Origin: Clostridiaceae bacterium
GTDB lineage: Bacteria > Bacillota > Clostridia > Oscillospirales > QAMX01
NCBI GenBank assembly: GCA_016297585.1
Contig: JAEDGJ010000079.1
Coordinates: 1-11,140, forward strand
Length of the DNA: 11,140 bases
Reading direction: 5' to 3'
In this document: positions 1-7,633 of the stretch, in pieces
Layout: each line of letters begins with the position of its first letter
Position numbering within the stretch: position 1 is the stretch's first letter
Notes under the pieces: generated by a model
Database searches by the model: none
What the model was told of the DNA's origin: nothing
Seen by the model: the letters and a program-made list of their open reading frames with translations, nothing else
Made by a program: the position numbers and the translations under genes

Positions 1-1688
1 GGATCACCGTCGAGGAGGTCAAACGCGCCTGTGAGGACTTCACGCGGGATTTTGCCGCGGCATCCGACGCCTCCGCCGCCGAAGCCGCGCTGCGCCGGCT
101 GTTTGCGTTCTCGCTCGAAGCCGACACGAACATGTCGCTTGCCTTCACGCGCCACTCCATCGACACGCGCGACGCCGTCTACAGCGACGAGATCGCCTAT
201 TACGACGAAAACGGCCCGGTCATGCAGGTGTATCTGCAGAAGGCCAACGACGCGGTGCTTTCCTCGCCCTTCCGCGCCGAGCTCGAACGCTCCGTCGGCT
301 CGCTCTTCTTCCGCAAGCTCGAAAACGAGAAAAAGCAGTTCTCCGAGGCGATCATCCCCGAGCTGCAGGAGGAAAACCGCCTGACGACCGAATACGGCAA
401 GCTGCTCGGCGGCGCGGAGCTGACCTTCGACGGCAAAACGCTGAACCTCTCCCAGATGATGCCCTACCGCACCTCGTCCGACCGCAACGTCCGCCGCGAC
501 GCGAACGCCGCCTATTTCGGCTGGTTTGCCGACCACCGCGAGACGCTCGACCGTCTCTACGACGCGCTCGTGCGCGTGCGCGACACGATGGCCAAGAAAC
601 TCGGCTTTGAAAACTATGTGCCGCTCGGCTACATCCGCATGGAGCGCATGGACTACGACGCCGGTATGGTCAAGGTCTACCGCGACGAGGTCAAAAAGTA
701 CCTCGTGCCGCTCGTCTGCGAGATCAACGAGCGCCAGAGAAAGCGCCTCGGCCTCGAAAAGCTCAAATACTACGACGTCGACTACCTCTTTGCGACCGGC
801 AACCCCCATCCGATCGGCACGCCCGACGAGCTCGTCGAGAAGGCGCGCGCGATGTACGAGAAGATCTCCCCCGAAACGGGCGAATTTTTCCGGTATATGA
901 CCGAAAACGGCCTGATGGACCTGCTCGCGAAGCCCGGCAAGGAGACCGGCGGCTACTGCACCGCGTTCCCGACCTATAAGGCGCCCTTCATCTTCGCGAA
1001 TTTCAACGGCACGAAGGACGACGTCGACGTGCTGACGCACGAGGCCGGCCATGCGCTGCAGATGTACCTGTCCATGCGCGGCATCGACGTGCCCGCGTAC
1101 TTCTCCCCGACGTACGAGAGCTGCGAGATCCACTCGATGTCGATGGAGCTCATCACCTCGCGGTATATCGAGCCGTTCTTCGGCGAGGAGACGGAGAAAT
1201 TCCGCTATCTGCAGCTCGTGGACATCCTGCGCTTCATCCCGTACGGCTGCCTCGTCGACGAGTTCCAGCACGAGGTCTACCGCCATCCGGAGCTGACGCC
1301 GGCGGACCTGTTTGCGGTGTGGAGACGGCTCGAGCGCGAATATATGCCCGACCTCGACTACGACGACGGGATCACGAGCCCCGAGGACAACTACCTCGAG
1401 CAGGGCGGCCGCTGGCAGCGTCAGACGCATATCTACGAGCGTCCGTTCTACTATATCGACTACACGCTCGCGCAGGTCTGCGCGATGCAGTTCTATATCC
1501 GCTTCGACCAGGGCGACCCCAACGCGTGGCAGGATTATCTGAAGCTCTGCTCGCTCGGCGGCAGCCGCACCTTCCTCGGCCTCGTCGAGGCGGGCGGCCT
1601 GCAGTCGCCGTTCCGCCCCGGCGTGATGCAGGAGGCGGTGCGCTATTTCCAGAAAAAGCTCGCCGCCATCGACGACTCGAAATTCTAA
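1..1688 (+). CDS. M3-family zinc oligoendopeptidase (5' end outside window)
   Basis: This is a zinc metallopeptidase that cleaves short peptides, normally in the cytoplasm. The reading frame is open from base 3, so the start codon lies upstream; the first ATG in frame (132) is internal. The visible part is 561 residues. M3 oligoendopeptidases of the Clostridia type are, from memory, about 550-570 residues, so probably only a short N-terminal piece is missing. The zinc site HEAGH is at visible residues 346-350 (bases 1038-1052). The third ligand Glu375, in ESCEIHS, sits 29 residues after the first His, the spacing found in thimet oligopeptidase. A His/Tyr-rich stretch at 476-487 (HIYERPFYYIDY) matches the substrate-binding His and Tyr region of the family. 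No signal peptide can be judged. The stop is at 1686-1688, and a sialidase-like gene follows on the same strand after 50 bases, so they may be co-transcribed. The family call is firm; PepF versus the non-PepF subgroup is not settled. Confidence 0.93.
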   Translation, partial: ITVEEVKRACEDFTRDFAAASDASAAEAALRRLFAFSLEADTNMSLAFTRHSIDTRDAVYSDEIAYYDENGPVMQVYLQKANDAVLSSPFRAELERSVGSLFFRKLENEKKQFSEAIIPELQEENRLTTEYGKLLGGAELTFDGKTLNLSQMMPYRTSSDRNVRRDANAAYFGWFADHRETLDRLYDALVRVRDTMAKKLGFENYVPLGYIRMERMDYDAGMVKVYRDEVKKYLVPLVCEINERQRKRLGLEKLKYYDVDYLFATGNPHPIGTPDELVEKARAMYEKISPETGEFFRYMTENGLMDLLAKPGKETGGYCTAFPTYKAPFIFANFNGTKDDVDVLTHEAGHALQMYLSMRGIDVPAYFSPTYESCEIHSMSMELITSRYIEPFFGEETEKFRYLQLVDILRFIPYGCLVDEFQHEVYRHPELTPADLFAVWRRLEREYMPDLDYDDGITSPEDNYLEQGGRWQRQTHIYERPFYYIDYTLAQVCAMQFYIRFDQGDPNAWQDYLKLCSLGGSRTFLGLVEAGGLQSPFRPGVMQEAVRYFQKKLAAIDDSKF

Positions 1689-1738
1689 AAAAACGCACGC
1701 CGCGCTCATAAAAAACGGCATCGGAGGCGAAAAAGCAC

Positions 1739-2770
1739 ATGGACGGACGGAATTTCCCCGTATCCCGGCATCCCGCGCAGCGCTCGAAGCTCGTTCACCG
1801 CGCAGACGCGGAGTTTCCCTTCCTGCACGACACGATGATCGCGCGGCTCGGGAAACGGCTCTTCTGCGCGTGGTACAACTGCACCGAAAACGAGATCGTC
1901 GGGCGCACGGTCATCCGCGGCCGGTGGTCGGACGACGAAGGGGCGTCCTGGTCCGAGCCGGAACTCGTCTGCGAGGACGCGCGGGGAGGACTTCATATGG
2001 TGCCCGCGACCTTTGCGGAGCAGGGCGGGGTATTCTGGGCGTATGTGACGAGGATGCGCGCGCACGACCGGCCGGAGGGCTATGTCTGCGCGCGGTACGA
2101 CGGCGGGGGCTGGCGCGTGACGGAGGAGCGGGACGTGCCGGTGCTCCTCAACACGCTGCCGCAGCCGTACGGCGGGGGATGGCTCGCCGCCGGACGCATG
2201 GCGGCAGCCCCCGGCGAGCTGCCGCTGATCCCCGTCATCGCGGCGTCGCCCTCTCCCGCGCCCGGAAAGCCCGCGGACTGGACGTTTTCGCCGCTGCCGG
2301 GGCCGTGGACGGATGGAATCTACCCCTTCCCGTTCCCGGAGACGGCGGTGCTCGCGGAGGGGCCGCGGCTCTCCGCCTTCGTCCGCAGCGACACGGGCGC
2401 CGTGTGCTTCGAAAGCGCCGACGGCGGCAAAAGCTGGAGCGCGATGCAGCCCTGCGCGCTCCCCATCGCGCCGGCGAAGGTCTGCGGCGGCACGCTTCCC
2501 GACGGGCGGCAGTACCTGATCTACAACGAGCTTACCCCCGCCCATGACCGTTCGCGGCTGGTGCTCGCGCTGCGGGAGGGGAGCGGCGCGCCGTTTTCCC
2601 GGGGATGGCTGCTCGCGGACGGCGCGGACGCGGCTCTCGGTGCGGGGCCGCACTGGCATTATCCGTGCGCCTGCGTCTCCGGCGGCTGGCTGCATGTCTC
2701 CTGCACCGCGTCGTCGGACGGCGTCGTGCGGCACGCGGCGCTGTTCTCGCTCCCGGCGGCGTCGCTCTGA
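1739..2770 (+). CDS. BNR/Asp-box sialidase-like beta-propeller protein
   Basis: This 343-residue protein resembles the sialidase/BNR-repeat superfamily. Two Asp-box motifs are visible, SDDEGASW at residues 64-71 and SADGGKSW at 226-233. A later RSRLVLALREG segment (271-281) and a HYPCACVSGGWLHVS segment (307-321) look like the closing blades of bacterial GH33-like proteins. The ATG at 1739 follows a GGAGG at 1723-1727. There is no signal peptide or anchor, so the protein should be cytoplasmic, unlike secreted sialidases. I cannot confidently place the catalytic Arg triad or the Asp, Glu and Tyr residues of GH33, so enzyme activity on sialic acid is only a family-level guess. It could act on another imported sugar or be a non-catalytic propeller. 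It lies 50 bases downstream of the M3 peptidase and is followed at once by a terminator. Confidence 0.75.
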   Translation: MDGRNFPVSRHPAQRSKLVHRADAEFPFLHDTMIARLGKRLFCAWYNCTENEIVGRTVIRGRWSDDEGASWSEPELVCEDARGGLHMVPATFAEQGGVFWAYVTRMRAHDRPEGYVCARYDGGGWRVTEERDVPVLLNTLPQPYGGGWLAAGRMAAAPGELPLIPVIAASPSPAPGKPADWTFSPLPGPWTDGIYPFPFPETAVLAEGPRLSAFVRSDTGAVCFESADGGKSWSAMQPCALPIAPAKVCGGTLPDGRQYLIYNELTPAHDRSRLVLALREGSGAPFSRGWLLADGADAALGAGPHWHYPCACVSGGWLHVSCTASSDGVVRHAALFSLPAASL

Positions 2771-2806
2771 AGCCCCGGCAGCCGGGCAGGGGAGCGGGCT
2801 TTTTTT
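2771..2806 (+). terminator. Intrinsic terminator of the sialidase-like gene
   Basis: Directly after the stop codon, AGCCC (2771-2775) can pair with GGGCT (2796-2800). An inner CCGG-CAG-CCGG hairpin lies between them, and seven T residues follow (2800-2806). This is a plausible rho-independent terminator for the plus-strand pair of genes. The outer stem is short, so its efficiency is uncertain. Confidence 0.6.
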
Positions 2807-2807
2807 C

Positions 2808-2857
2808 AAAAAAAACAAACGCCGTTTTCGTCTTTTTATGGACGGAAAACGGCGTTT
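2808..2857 (-). terminator. Strong terminator of the rimP-nusA-infB operon
   Basis: A 13-bp perfect inverted repeat has arms at 2817-2829 and 2845-2857. Three more pairs (2830-2832 with 2841-2843, one G bulged) extend it to 16 bp around an 8-base loop. Read on the minus strand the hairpin is followed by GTTTG and then a run of eight T residues (complement of A 2808-2815). It begins five bases after the stop of the membrane protein gene, so it marks the end of the operon. On the plus strand it is followed by a weaker TTTCTTTAT and could back up the terminator just before it. Confidence 0.85.
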
Positions 2858-2862
2858 CTTTA

Positions 2863-3540
2863 TCAGTATTTCAGCTTCGGCGGGTACTGCGGCGCGGGTA
2901 CGGGCGTGCGCATGAACAGGAACGCCGTACCGGCAAAAACGTAGGCGACGACGTTCGTAAACAGGAAGAAGCCGCTCGACACGGCGAGGAGCCGTGCGCC
3001 CGCCGCCTGCGTCTCGAGAAGCCAGACCGCGTAATAGTTCGCCAGATACGCAAACACGCGCAGCAGGAGAAAGCCCGCGGCGATCGACGAAAAGCTCCGG
3101 GCGTCGCGCGAGTTTTCCCGGTTGATCGCAAACAGCAGGAATGCCGCTGCGAGAAGCGCCGCCGCCAGCGTCCGGCACAGCGTATCGACGGCAAGCGTGT
3201 CCTTCAGCACATACGACAGCGCGGTCGCGAGCACCGTCAGCGCCGCCGAGGCCGCGCCGATCAGGAAGCCGCCCTTATCTGCGATGGATTCCGTCGCCTT
3301 CGCCGCCAGCAGATAGCAGATCAGCGCGCCGCCGGAGAAGAGAATGCAGGTGACAAGGCTCTTGACGTCGAGATACCGCGCGAGGTTTTCCCCCAGCGTC
3401 GGGGACACGAGCTTTGTCAAAAACCGATCCGCCACCGTCCACGCCGCGTTCCCCCAGCACAGCACCGCCAGCGCCGTGCCGAGGAAGGGGAGCGCGCCGA
3501 ACGGCCGGTCAAACGCTACTGCCGGTCGCTGTCCGTCCAT
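2863..3540 (-). CDS. Six-helix integral membrane protein of unknown function
   Basis: I do not recognise this 225-residue protein. About six hydrophobic segments are visible, near residues 16-35, 62-80, 91-111, 122-139, 150-172 and 184-209, with short loops and a proline-rich C-terminus ending PPKLKY. No catalytic motif or known transporter signature is evident. The ATG at 3538-3540 lies inside nrnA, which ends at 3516, so the two genes overlap by 25 bases. A GGAGG (minus strand, 3548-3552) about seven bases upstream supports this start. It is the last gene of the operon and is followed by a strong terminator. In many Firmicutes this position holds truB and ribF, so the gene looks like a lineage-specific addition or a rearrangement. 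Overlap with nrnA suggests coupled translation but does not by itself imply a linked function. Confidence 0.8.
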   Translation of the reverse strand: MDGQRPAVAFDRPFGALPFLGTALAVLCWGNAAWTVADRFLTKLVSPTLGENLARYLDVKSLVTCILFSGGALICYLLAAKATESIADKGGFLIGAASAALTVLATALSYVLKDTLAVDTLCRTLAAALLAAAFLLFAINRENSRDARSFSSIAAGFLLLRVFAYLANYYAVWLLETQAAGARLLAVSSGFFLFTNVVAYVFAGTAFLFMRTPVPAPQYPPKLKY

Positions 3541-4511
3541 GTAAGCCCCTCCACCAGATCAAAGATCGCGCAGCGGATCTCCCGCGACGCGGTGTCGAGC
3601 GTCATGCCCTCTCCCGTAAGCGTGCAGCCGGCCGCTCTCGGATGTCCGCCGCCGCCGAAGCGCGCGCAGATCGCCGAGGCGTCCGCCGTCTCGTCCGTCC
3701 GGACGGAGATCTTGATGCCCTCGCGCCGTTCGTACAGCGTCGCGCCGACGCGCACACCCTCAATGCGCCGCGCCATCGACGACAGCGTCTCCATGTCGTC
3801 CTCCGTCGCGCCGGTGCGGGCGACGAGCGCCTGCGACACCTTCGCGACCGCGACGGCGCCGGACGCGTAGTAGGCGATGTCCCGCAGCACCGCGCTTTCG
3901 ATCGCGACGCGCGCGGGCGTGCGGATCTCGAACAGCTCCTGATTCAGATACGCCGCCCGGCAGCCCGCGTCCATCAGCTCGGCGACGATGCGGTGCGTGC
4001 GCGGGGTCGTGCTCGAATAGCGGAAGCAGCCGGTATCCGTGGAGATCGCGGTATACAGCGCGTCGGCGGTCTGCGCGTCGATTTCGGCGCCCATCCGCCG
4101 CAGAATGGCATAGACCAGCTCTCCCGTCGCCGCGCTGTCCGGCTCGACGCAGGTTTCCCGCGCAAAAAGGCGGTTTGTGCCGTGATGATCGATCGAAAGC
4201 GCGGTCTGCGCGGCATAGGCGCGCATCGAATCCGGCAGCAGCGTCTCGGCGGCGATATCCACGGCGGCGACGGCGTCCGGCACAAAGCCCTCGGGCGGAT
4301 AGCAGGGCACGAGAAACGGCTCATAGCGCGGCGTCAGATCGGGATTCGGGCAGGCATAGGCCGTTTTCCCGAGGCTGCGCAGTCCGCGGACGAGCGCCGC
4401 CGCGCTGCCGATGGTATCCCCGTCGGGGCGCCGGTGCGTTAAAACGAGCACGCGGTCCAGCGCCAGAAGTCTCTCCGCCGCTTCCTCCGGCGTCACGAGA
4501 AGGTTACTCAC
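3516..4511 (-). CDS. nrnA: DHH/DHHA1 phosphoesterase, NrnA-type nano-RNase / pAp phosphatase
   Basis: This protein is predicted to degrade 2-5 nt RNA fragments and to dephosphorylate 3'-phosphoadenosine 5'-phosphate using Mn2+, as known for Bacillus NrnA. With the GTG start it has 331 residues, a normal family length. The DHH motifs are intact: HRRPDGD at 26-32, Asp85 in AVDIA, DHH at 108-110 and Asp159 in ISTDTG. The DHHA1 domain carries GGGGHPRAAG at 286-295. The GTG at 4511 is preferred because GAGGGG lies seven bases upstream and the gene then overlaps the end of rbfA by only eight bases. The frame stays open further upstream, including an ATG at 4532, but that ATG has no SD site. rbfA followed by nrnA is the standard Firmicutes order. 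The last 25 bases overlap the membrane protein gene. Confidence 0.92.
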   Translation of the reverse strand: MSNLLVTPEEAAERLLALDRVLVLTHRRPDGDTIGSAAALVRGLRSLGKTAYACPNPDLTPRYEPFLVPCYPPEGFVPDAVAAVDIAAETLLPDSMRAYAAQTALSIDHHGTNRLFARETCVEPDSAATGELVYAILRRMGAEIDAQTADALYTAISTDTGCFRYSSTTPRTHRIVAELMDAGCRAAYLNQELFEIRTPARVAIESAVLRDIAYYASGAVAVAKVSQALVARTGATEDDMETLSSMARRIEGVRVGATLYERREGIKISVRTDETADASAICARFGGGGHPRAAGCTLTGEGMTLDTASREIRCAIFDLVEGLTWTDSDRQ

Positions 4512-4851
4512 CCTGTTTCCCCTCGATTTCATGCAGTTTTTCGAGAATCTGCGCGCCGTAGCGGATGGAATCGTCCATATGGAACACCGGCTCGGGCGAC
4601 GCGCGGAGCTGCAGCTTCTCGCCGACGGCATGGCGCAGGTACCCGGCGGCGGATTTCAGGCCCCGCAGAGCCTCCTTTTCGTCGCCGCCGAGGACGCTGA
4701 TATAGACCTTCGCGTAGCGCAGATCCCCCGTGACCTCGCAGCGGGTGACGGACGTCATGCCCGACACGCGCGGGTCCTTCACGGTGCGCAGCGCCTCGGC
4801 CATGGCGCGGTGGTATTCCGCCGAAATGCGGTCGATACGATTGTTTGCCAT
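4504..4851 (-). CDS. rbfA: Ribosome-binding factor A
   Basis: RbfA is a small KH-fold protein that binds the 30S subunit and assists late 16S rRNA maturation. The 115-residue product has the family length and landmarks: an N-terminal RIDRISAEYHRAMAEAL helix, then KDPRVSGMTSVTRCEVTGD and LRYAKVYISVLG, and near the end the HMDDSIRYGAQI segment. The ATG at 4849-4851 has a purine-rich SD (AGGAAAGG) just upstream. It is separated from infB by 91 bases that hold a terminator-like hairpin, so its transcript level may differ from that of the genes before it. It overlaps nrnA by eight bases. Confidence 0.95.
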   Translation of the reverse strand: MANNRIDRISAEYHRAMAEALRTVKDPRVSGMTSVTRCEVTGDLRYAKVYISVLGGDEKEALRGLKSAAGYLRHAVGEKLQLRASPEPVFHMDDSIRYGAQILEKLHEIEGKQGE

Positions 4852-4880
4852 AGTTTTCCTTTCCTGTAAGTCCCTTTGAG

Positions 4881-4944
4881 AAAAAGCATCGCGGACAGCC
4901 GCAAAGGGGGCATTCCCCGACCGGCCGCCCGCGACGGTTTTTTT
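4881..4944 (-). terminator. Terminator-like hairpin between infB and rbfA
   Basis: On the minus strand, just after the infB stop, three stacked helices can form: 4927-4934 with 4889-4896 (8 bp, one G-U), 4922-4926 with 4897-4901 (5 bp, one G-U) and CCCC 4915-4918 with GGGG 4907-4910 around a four-base loop. Five T residues follow (complement of A 4881-4885). A facing run (T 4938-4944 on the plus strand) makes it look bidirectional. Only 29 bases separate the T run from the rbfA start, so an independent rbfA promoter would have to lie within the hairpin. Partial read-through, or an RNA-processing or stability role, is the likelier reading. Confidence 0.55.
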
Positions 4945-7633
4945 ACTGCTTGATTTCTTCCATGACGAAGGCTTCGATGATGTCGTCGACCTTGATGTCG
5001 TTGAACTTATCGATGCCGATGCCGCATTCGTAGCCTTGGGCGACTTCCTTTGCGTCGTCCTTGAAGCGCTTCAGGGACGCCATTTCGCCCTCGAAGATGA
5101 CGATGCCGTCGCGCACGATGCGCACCTTTGCCGTGCGGGTGACCTTGCCGGACTGGACATAGCTGCCCGCGACCGTGCCGACGCCGCTGATCTTGTAGAC
5201 CTGACGCACCTGCGCGCGGCCGAGGACGGCTTCGCGGTACTTCGGGGCGAGCATGCCCTTCATCGCCGCTTCCATCTCCTCGAGGCAGTCGTAGATGACG
5301 CGGTAGAGCCGCACATCCACCTTCGCCGTCTCCGCCGCGTCGGATGCGGCCTGCGACGGACGGACGTTGAAGCCGACGATGATCGCGTTCGCGGCGCTCG
5401 CCAGCATGACGTCGGACTCGTTGATCGCGCCGACGCCCGCGTGGATGACGCGCACGCGCACCTCGTCGTTGGTGAGCTTTTCCAGCGAGCCCCTCACCGC
5501 CTCGGCCGTGCCGTTGACGTCGGCCTTGACGATGATGTTGAGCTCCTTCATCTCGCCTTCCTTGATATAGTCGAACAGCGAGTCAAGCGACACGCGCTGG
5601 ACATGGGAGGCGATCTCGTTCTTCTGCTCGTTCTTGCGCTGTTCGACGAGCTCGCGCGCCATGCGCTCGTCCTCGACGGCGTAGAACAGGTCGCCCGCCG
5701 ACGGCACCTCGGACAGGCCGACGATCTCCGCGGGGACGGAGGGGCCGGCGTGCTCGATCTTTTCGCCGCGGTCGTTGGTCATCACGCGCACATGGCCGAC
5801 GGAGGTGCCCGCGATGATGACGTCGCCGGCGTTCAGCGTGCCGTTCTGGACGAGCACGGTCGCGACCGGGCCTCTGCCGCGGTCGAGGCGCGCCTCGATG
5901 ACGGTACCCTTGGCCGCACGGTCGGGATTGGCCTTCAGGTCCATCATGTCGGCGGTCAGAAGCACCATTTCAAGCAGGTTTTCGATACCCTCGCCCTTCA
6001 GCGCGGAGATCGGGCAGCAGATCGTGTCGCCGCCCCACTGCTCGGGCACCAGCTCATACTCGGTGAGCTGCTGGAGGACGCGGTCGGGCTGGGCGTTTTC
6101 CTTGTCGATCTTGTTGATCGCGACGACGATGGGCGCACCGGCGGCCTTGGCGTGGTTGATGGCCTCGACGGTCTGCGGCATGATGCCGTCGTCCGCGGCG
6201 ACGACGAGGATGACGACGTCGGTGACGGACGCGCCGCGCGCGCGCATGGAGGTGAACGCCTCATGGCCGGGGGTATCGATGAAGGTGATGTCGCGTCCGT
6301 TGAGATGCACGCGGTACGCGCCGATGTGCTGGGTAATGCCGCCCGCCTCGCCCGCGGCGACGTGGGCCTTGCGGATGCGGTCGAGAAGCGAGGTCTTGCC
6401 GTGGTCGACGTGACCCATGACGACGACGACGGGGTCGCGCGGGGAGAGATTTTCCTCGCGGTCCTCGGAGTCGTCGATCAGGCGGTCCTCGATCGTGACG
6501 ATGACCTCATGCTCGACCTTCGCGCCGAGCTCCATCGCGACGAGCGCGGCGGTGTCGTAGTCGATGAACTGGGAGACGGACGCCATGATGCCGAGCTTCA
6601 TGAGCTGCTTGATGACCTCGGAGGCGGTCTTCTTCAGACGCATCGCGAGCTCGCCGACGGCGATCTCGTCGGGGATCATGACCTTCAGGGTCTGCTTTTT
6701 GAGCATCTCCTGCCGCAGCTTCTTCATGCGGTCGGCCTCTTCCTGCCGCTTTTTGGCGGACATGGCGGGCTTTTTATCGGTATTTTTCTTCGTGATCTTC
6801 TGCTTGGAGGAATCCGAGCCCGCGACGCTGTCGGGGACGAACTTCTCGATGCGCTCGTCGTAGCGGTCGAGGTTGACGCTCTCGCCGCGCGTATCGATCT
6901 TGCGGCCCTTGGACTTTTCGTCGGCGGCCGTCACGACGATCGGCTCGTTGTCGGCGATGCGGCCCTGGAGCGTGATCGTATTCTTCGGCTGCTCGGCGCG
7001 GCGGGGTTCGGGCTTTTCCGTCTTCTTGGGCTTCGCCGGCACGACGGGCGCCTGGAAGCGCTGGCGGCGGGCGTCGCCGCGCTGATTCTGCTGGGCATTG
7101 CCCTGCGGCTGCGCGTTCTGACGGGGCGGATTCTGCGCGGGCTTCGGCTCGGACTTTGCCGCCTCGGGCGCGGGCTTCGGCGCTTCGGCTTTCGGCTCTG
7201 CCTTCGGAGCAGCCGGAGCGGGCTTAGCTGCCTCGGGCGCGGGCTTCGGCTCGGGCTTCGGTTCTGCCGGAGCGGGCTTCGGTTCTGCCGGAGCGGGCTT
7301 CGGCTCGGGCTTTGCCGCCGCAGGAGCGGACTTCGGCTCCGGTTTTGCCGCCTCGGGCGCGGGCGCTTCCTTTTTCGGTTCCGCGGGACGGGCCGGCGGG
7401 GCTTTGGGCTTCTGCTTCGGGGGCAGCGCCGCCTGTGCCGCGAGCGCCGCCTGAATGTCCGGAGTCTGGGTCTGCGCCGTCAGCCTGTCGAATAAGTAAT
7501 TCAGCTGATCCGGCTCTAAAACCTGCATATGATTCTTGGGTATGACCCCGATATCTCCGAGCATATCCATAATCCGCTTCGACTGCATGCCGAAGTCCTT
7601 CGCCATTTCATGGATTCTGTATTTGGAAGCCAT
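4943..7633 (-). CDS. infB: Translation initiation factor IF-2
   Basis: IF2 is the GTPase that places initiator fMet-tRNA on the 30S subunit and promotes subunit joining. The 896-residue protein has an IF2 N-terminal module at about 1-55, a long Pro/Ala/Lys/Glu linker at about 71-217, a second N-domain at about 318-375, and the G domain from 400. All G motifs are present: GHVDHGKT 407-414, GGITQHIGAY 431-440, DTPGHEAF 453-460, NKID 507-510 and SAL 543-545. EF-Tu-like domain 2, domain 3 (about 670-780) and the C-terminal fMet-tRNA-binding domain (about 800-890) follow. The ATG shares one base with the ylxQ stop (TAATG), and a GGGAGG about nine bases upstream lies within the last ylxQ codons, so translation is coupled but also has its own strong SD. 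The linker contains a perfect 21-base tandem duplication. Confidence 0.98.
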   Translation of the reverse strand: MASKYRIHEMAKDFGMQSKRIMDMLGDIGVIPKNHMQVLEPDQLNYLFDRLTAQTQTPDIQAALAAQAALPPKQKPKAPPARPAEPKKEAPAPEAAKPEPKSAPAAAKPEPKPAPAEPKPAPAEPKPEPKPAPEAAKPAPAAPKAEPKAEAPKPAPEAAKSEPKPAQNPPRQNAQPQGNAQQNQRGDARRQRFQAPVVPAKPKKTEKPEPRRAEQPKNTITLQGRIADNEPIVVTAADEKSKGRKIDTRGESVNLDRYDERIEKFVPDSVAGSDSSKQKITKKNTDKKPAMSAKKRQEEADRMKKLRQEMLKKQTLKVMIPDEIAVGELAMRLKKTASEVIKQLMKLGIMASVSQFIDYDTAALVAMELGAKVEHEVIVTIEDRLIDDSEDREENLSPRDPVVVVMGHVDHGKTSLLDRIRKAHVAAGEAGGITQHIGAYRVHLNGRDITFIDTPGHEAFTSMRARGASVTDVVILVVAADDGIMPQTVEAINHAKAAGAPIVVAINKIDKENAQPDRVLQQLTEYELVPEQWGGDTICCPISALKGEGIENLLEMVLLTADMMDLKANPDRAAKGTVIEARLDRGRGPVATVLVQNGTLNAGDVIIAGTSVGHVRVMTNDRGEKIEHAGPSVPAEIVGLSEVPSAGDLFYAVEDERMARELVEQRKNEQKNEIASHVQRVSLDSLFDYIKEGEMKELNIIVKADVNGTAEAVRGSLEKLTNDEVRVRVIHAGVGAINESDVMLASAANAIIVGFNVRPSQAASDAAETAKVDVRLYRVIYDCLEEMEAAMKGMLAPKYREAVLGRAQVRQVYKISGVGTVAGSYVQSGKVTRTAKVRIVRDGIVIFEGEMASLKRFKDDAKEVAQGYECGIGIDKFNDIKVDDIIEAFVMEEIKQ
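7261..7302. repeat. Perfect 21-base tandem duplication in the infB linker
   Basis: Bases 7261-7281 and 7282-7302 are identical 21-base copies. They encode two copies of a seven-residue KPAPAEP-type unit in the disordered linker of IF2, and more degenerate relatives (EPKPEPKPAPEAAKP) flank them. The in-frame length means copy number can change without breaking the gene. Confidence 0.9.

Noticed and set aside
1706..3178. 490-codon open frame on the minus strand opposite the sialidase-like gene
   Set aside because: It crosses the strong terminator region and overlaps the membrane protein in another frame; its composition is Arg/Gly/Pro-rich without motifs.
2605..4442. Two long plus-strand frames (2605-3870 and 3414-4442)
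   Set aside because: They run antisense through the terminator, the membrane protein and nrnA, and their Arg-rich translations resemble nothing known.
5036..7495. 819-codon open frame on the plus strand opposite infB
   Set aside because: It is antisense to a fully conserved IF2 gene; its translation is low-complexity (mirror of the KPEP linker and acidic stretches) with no known domain. Long antisense frames are expected in GC-rich coding DNA.
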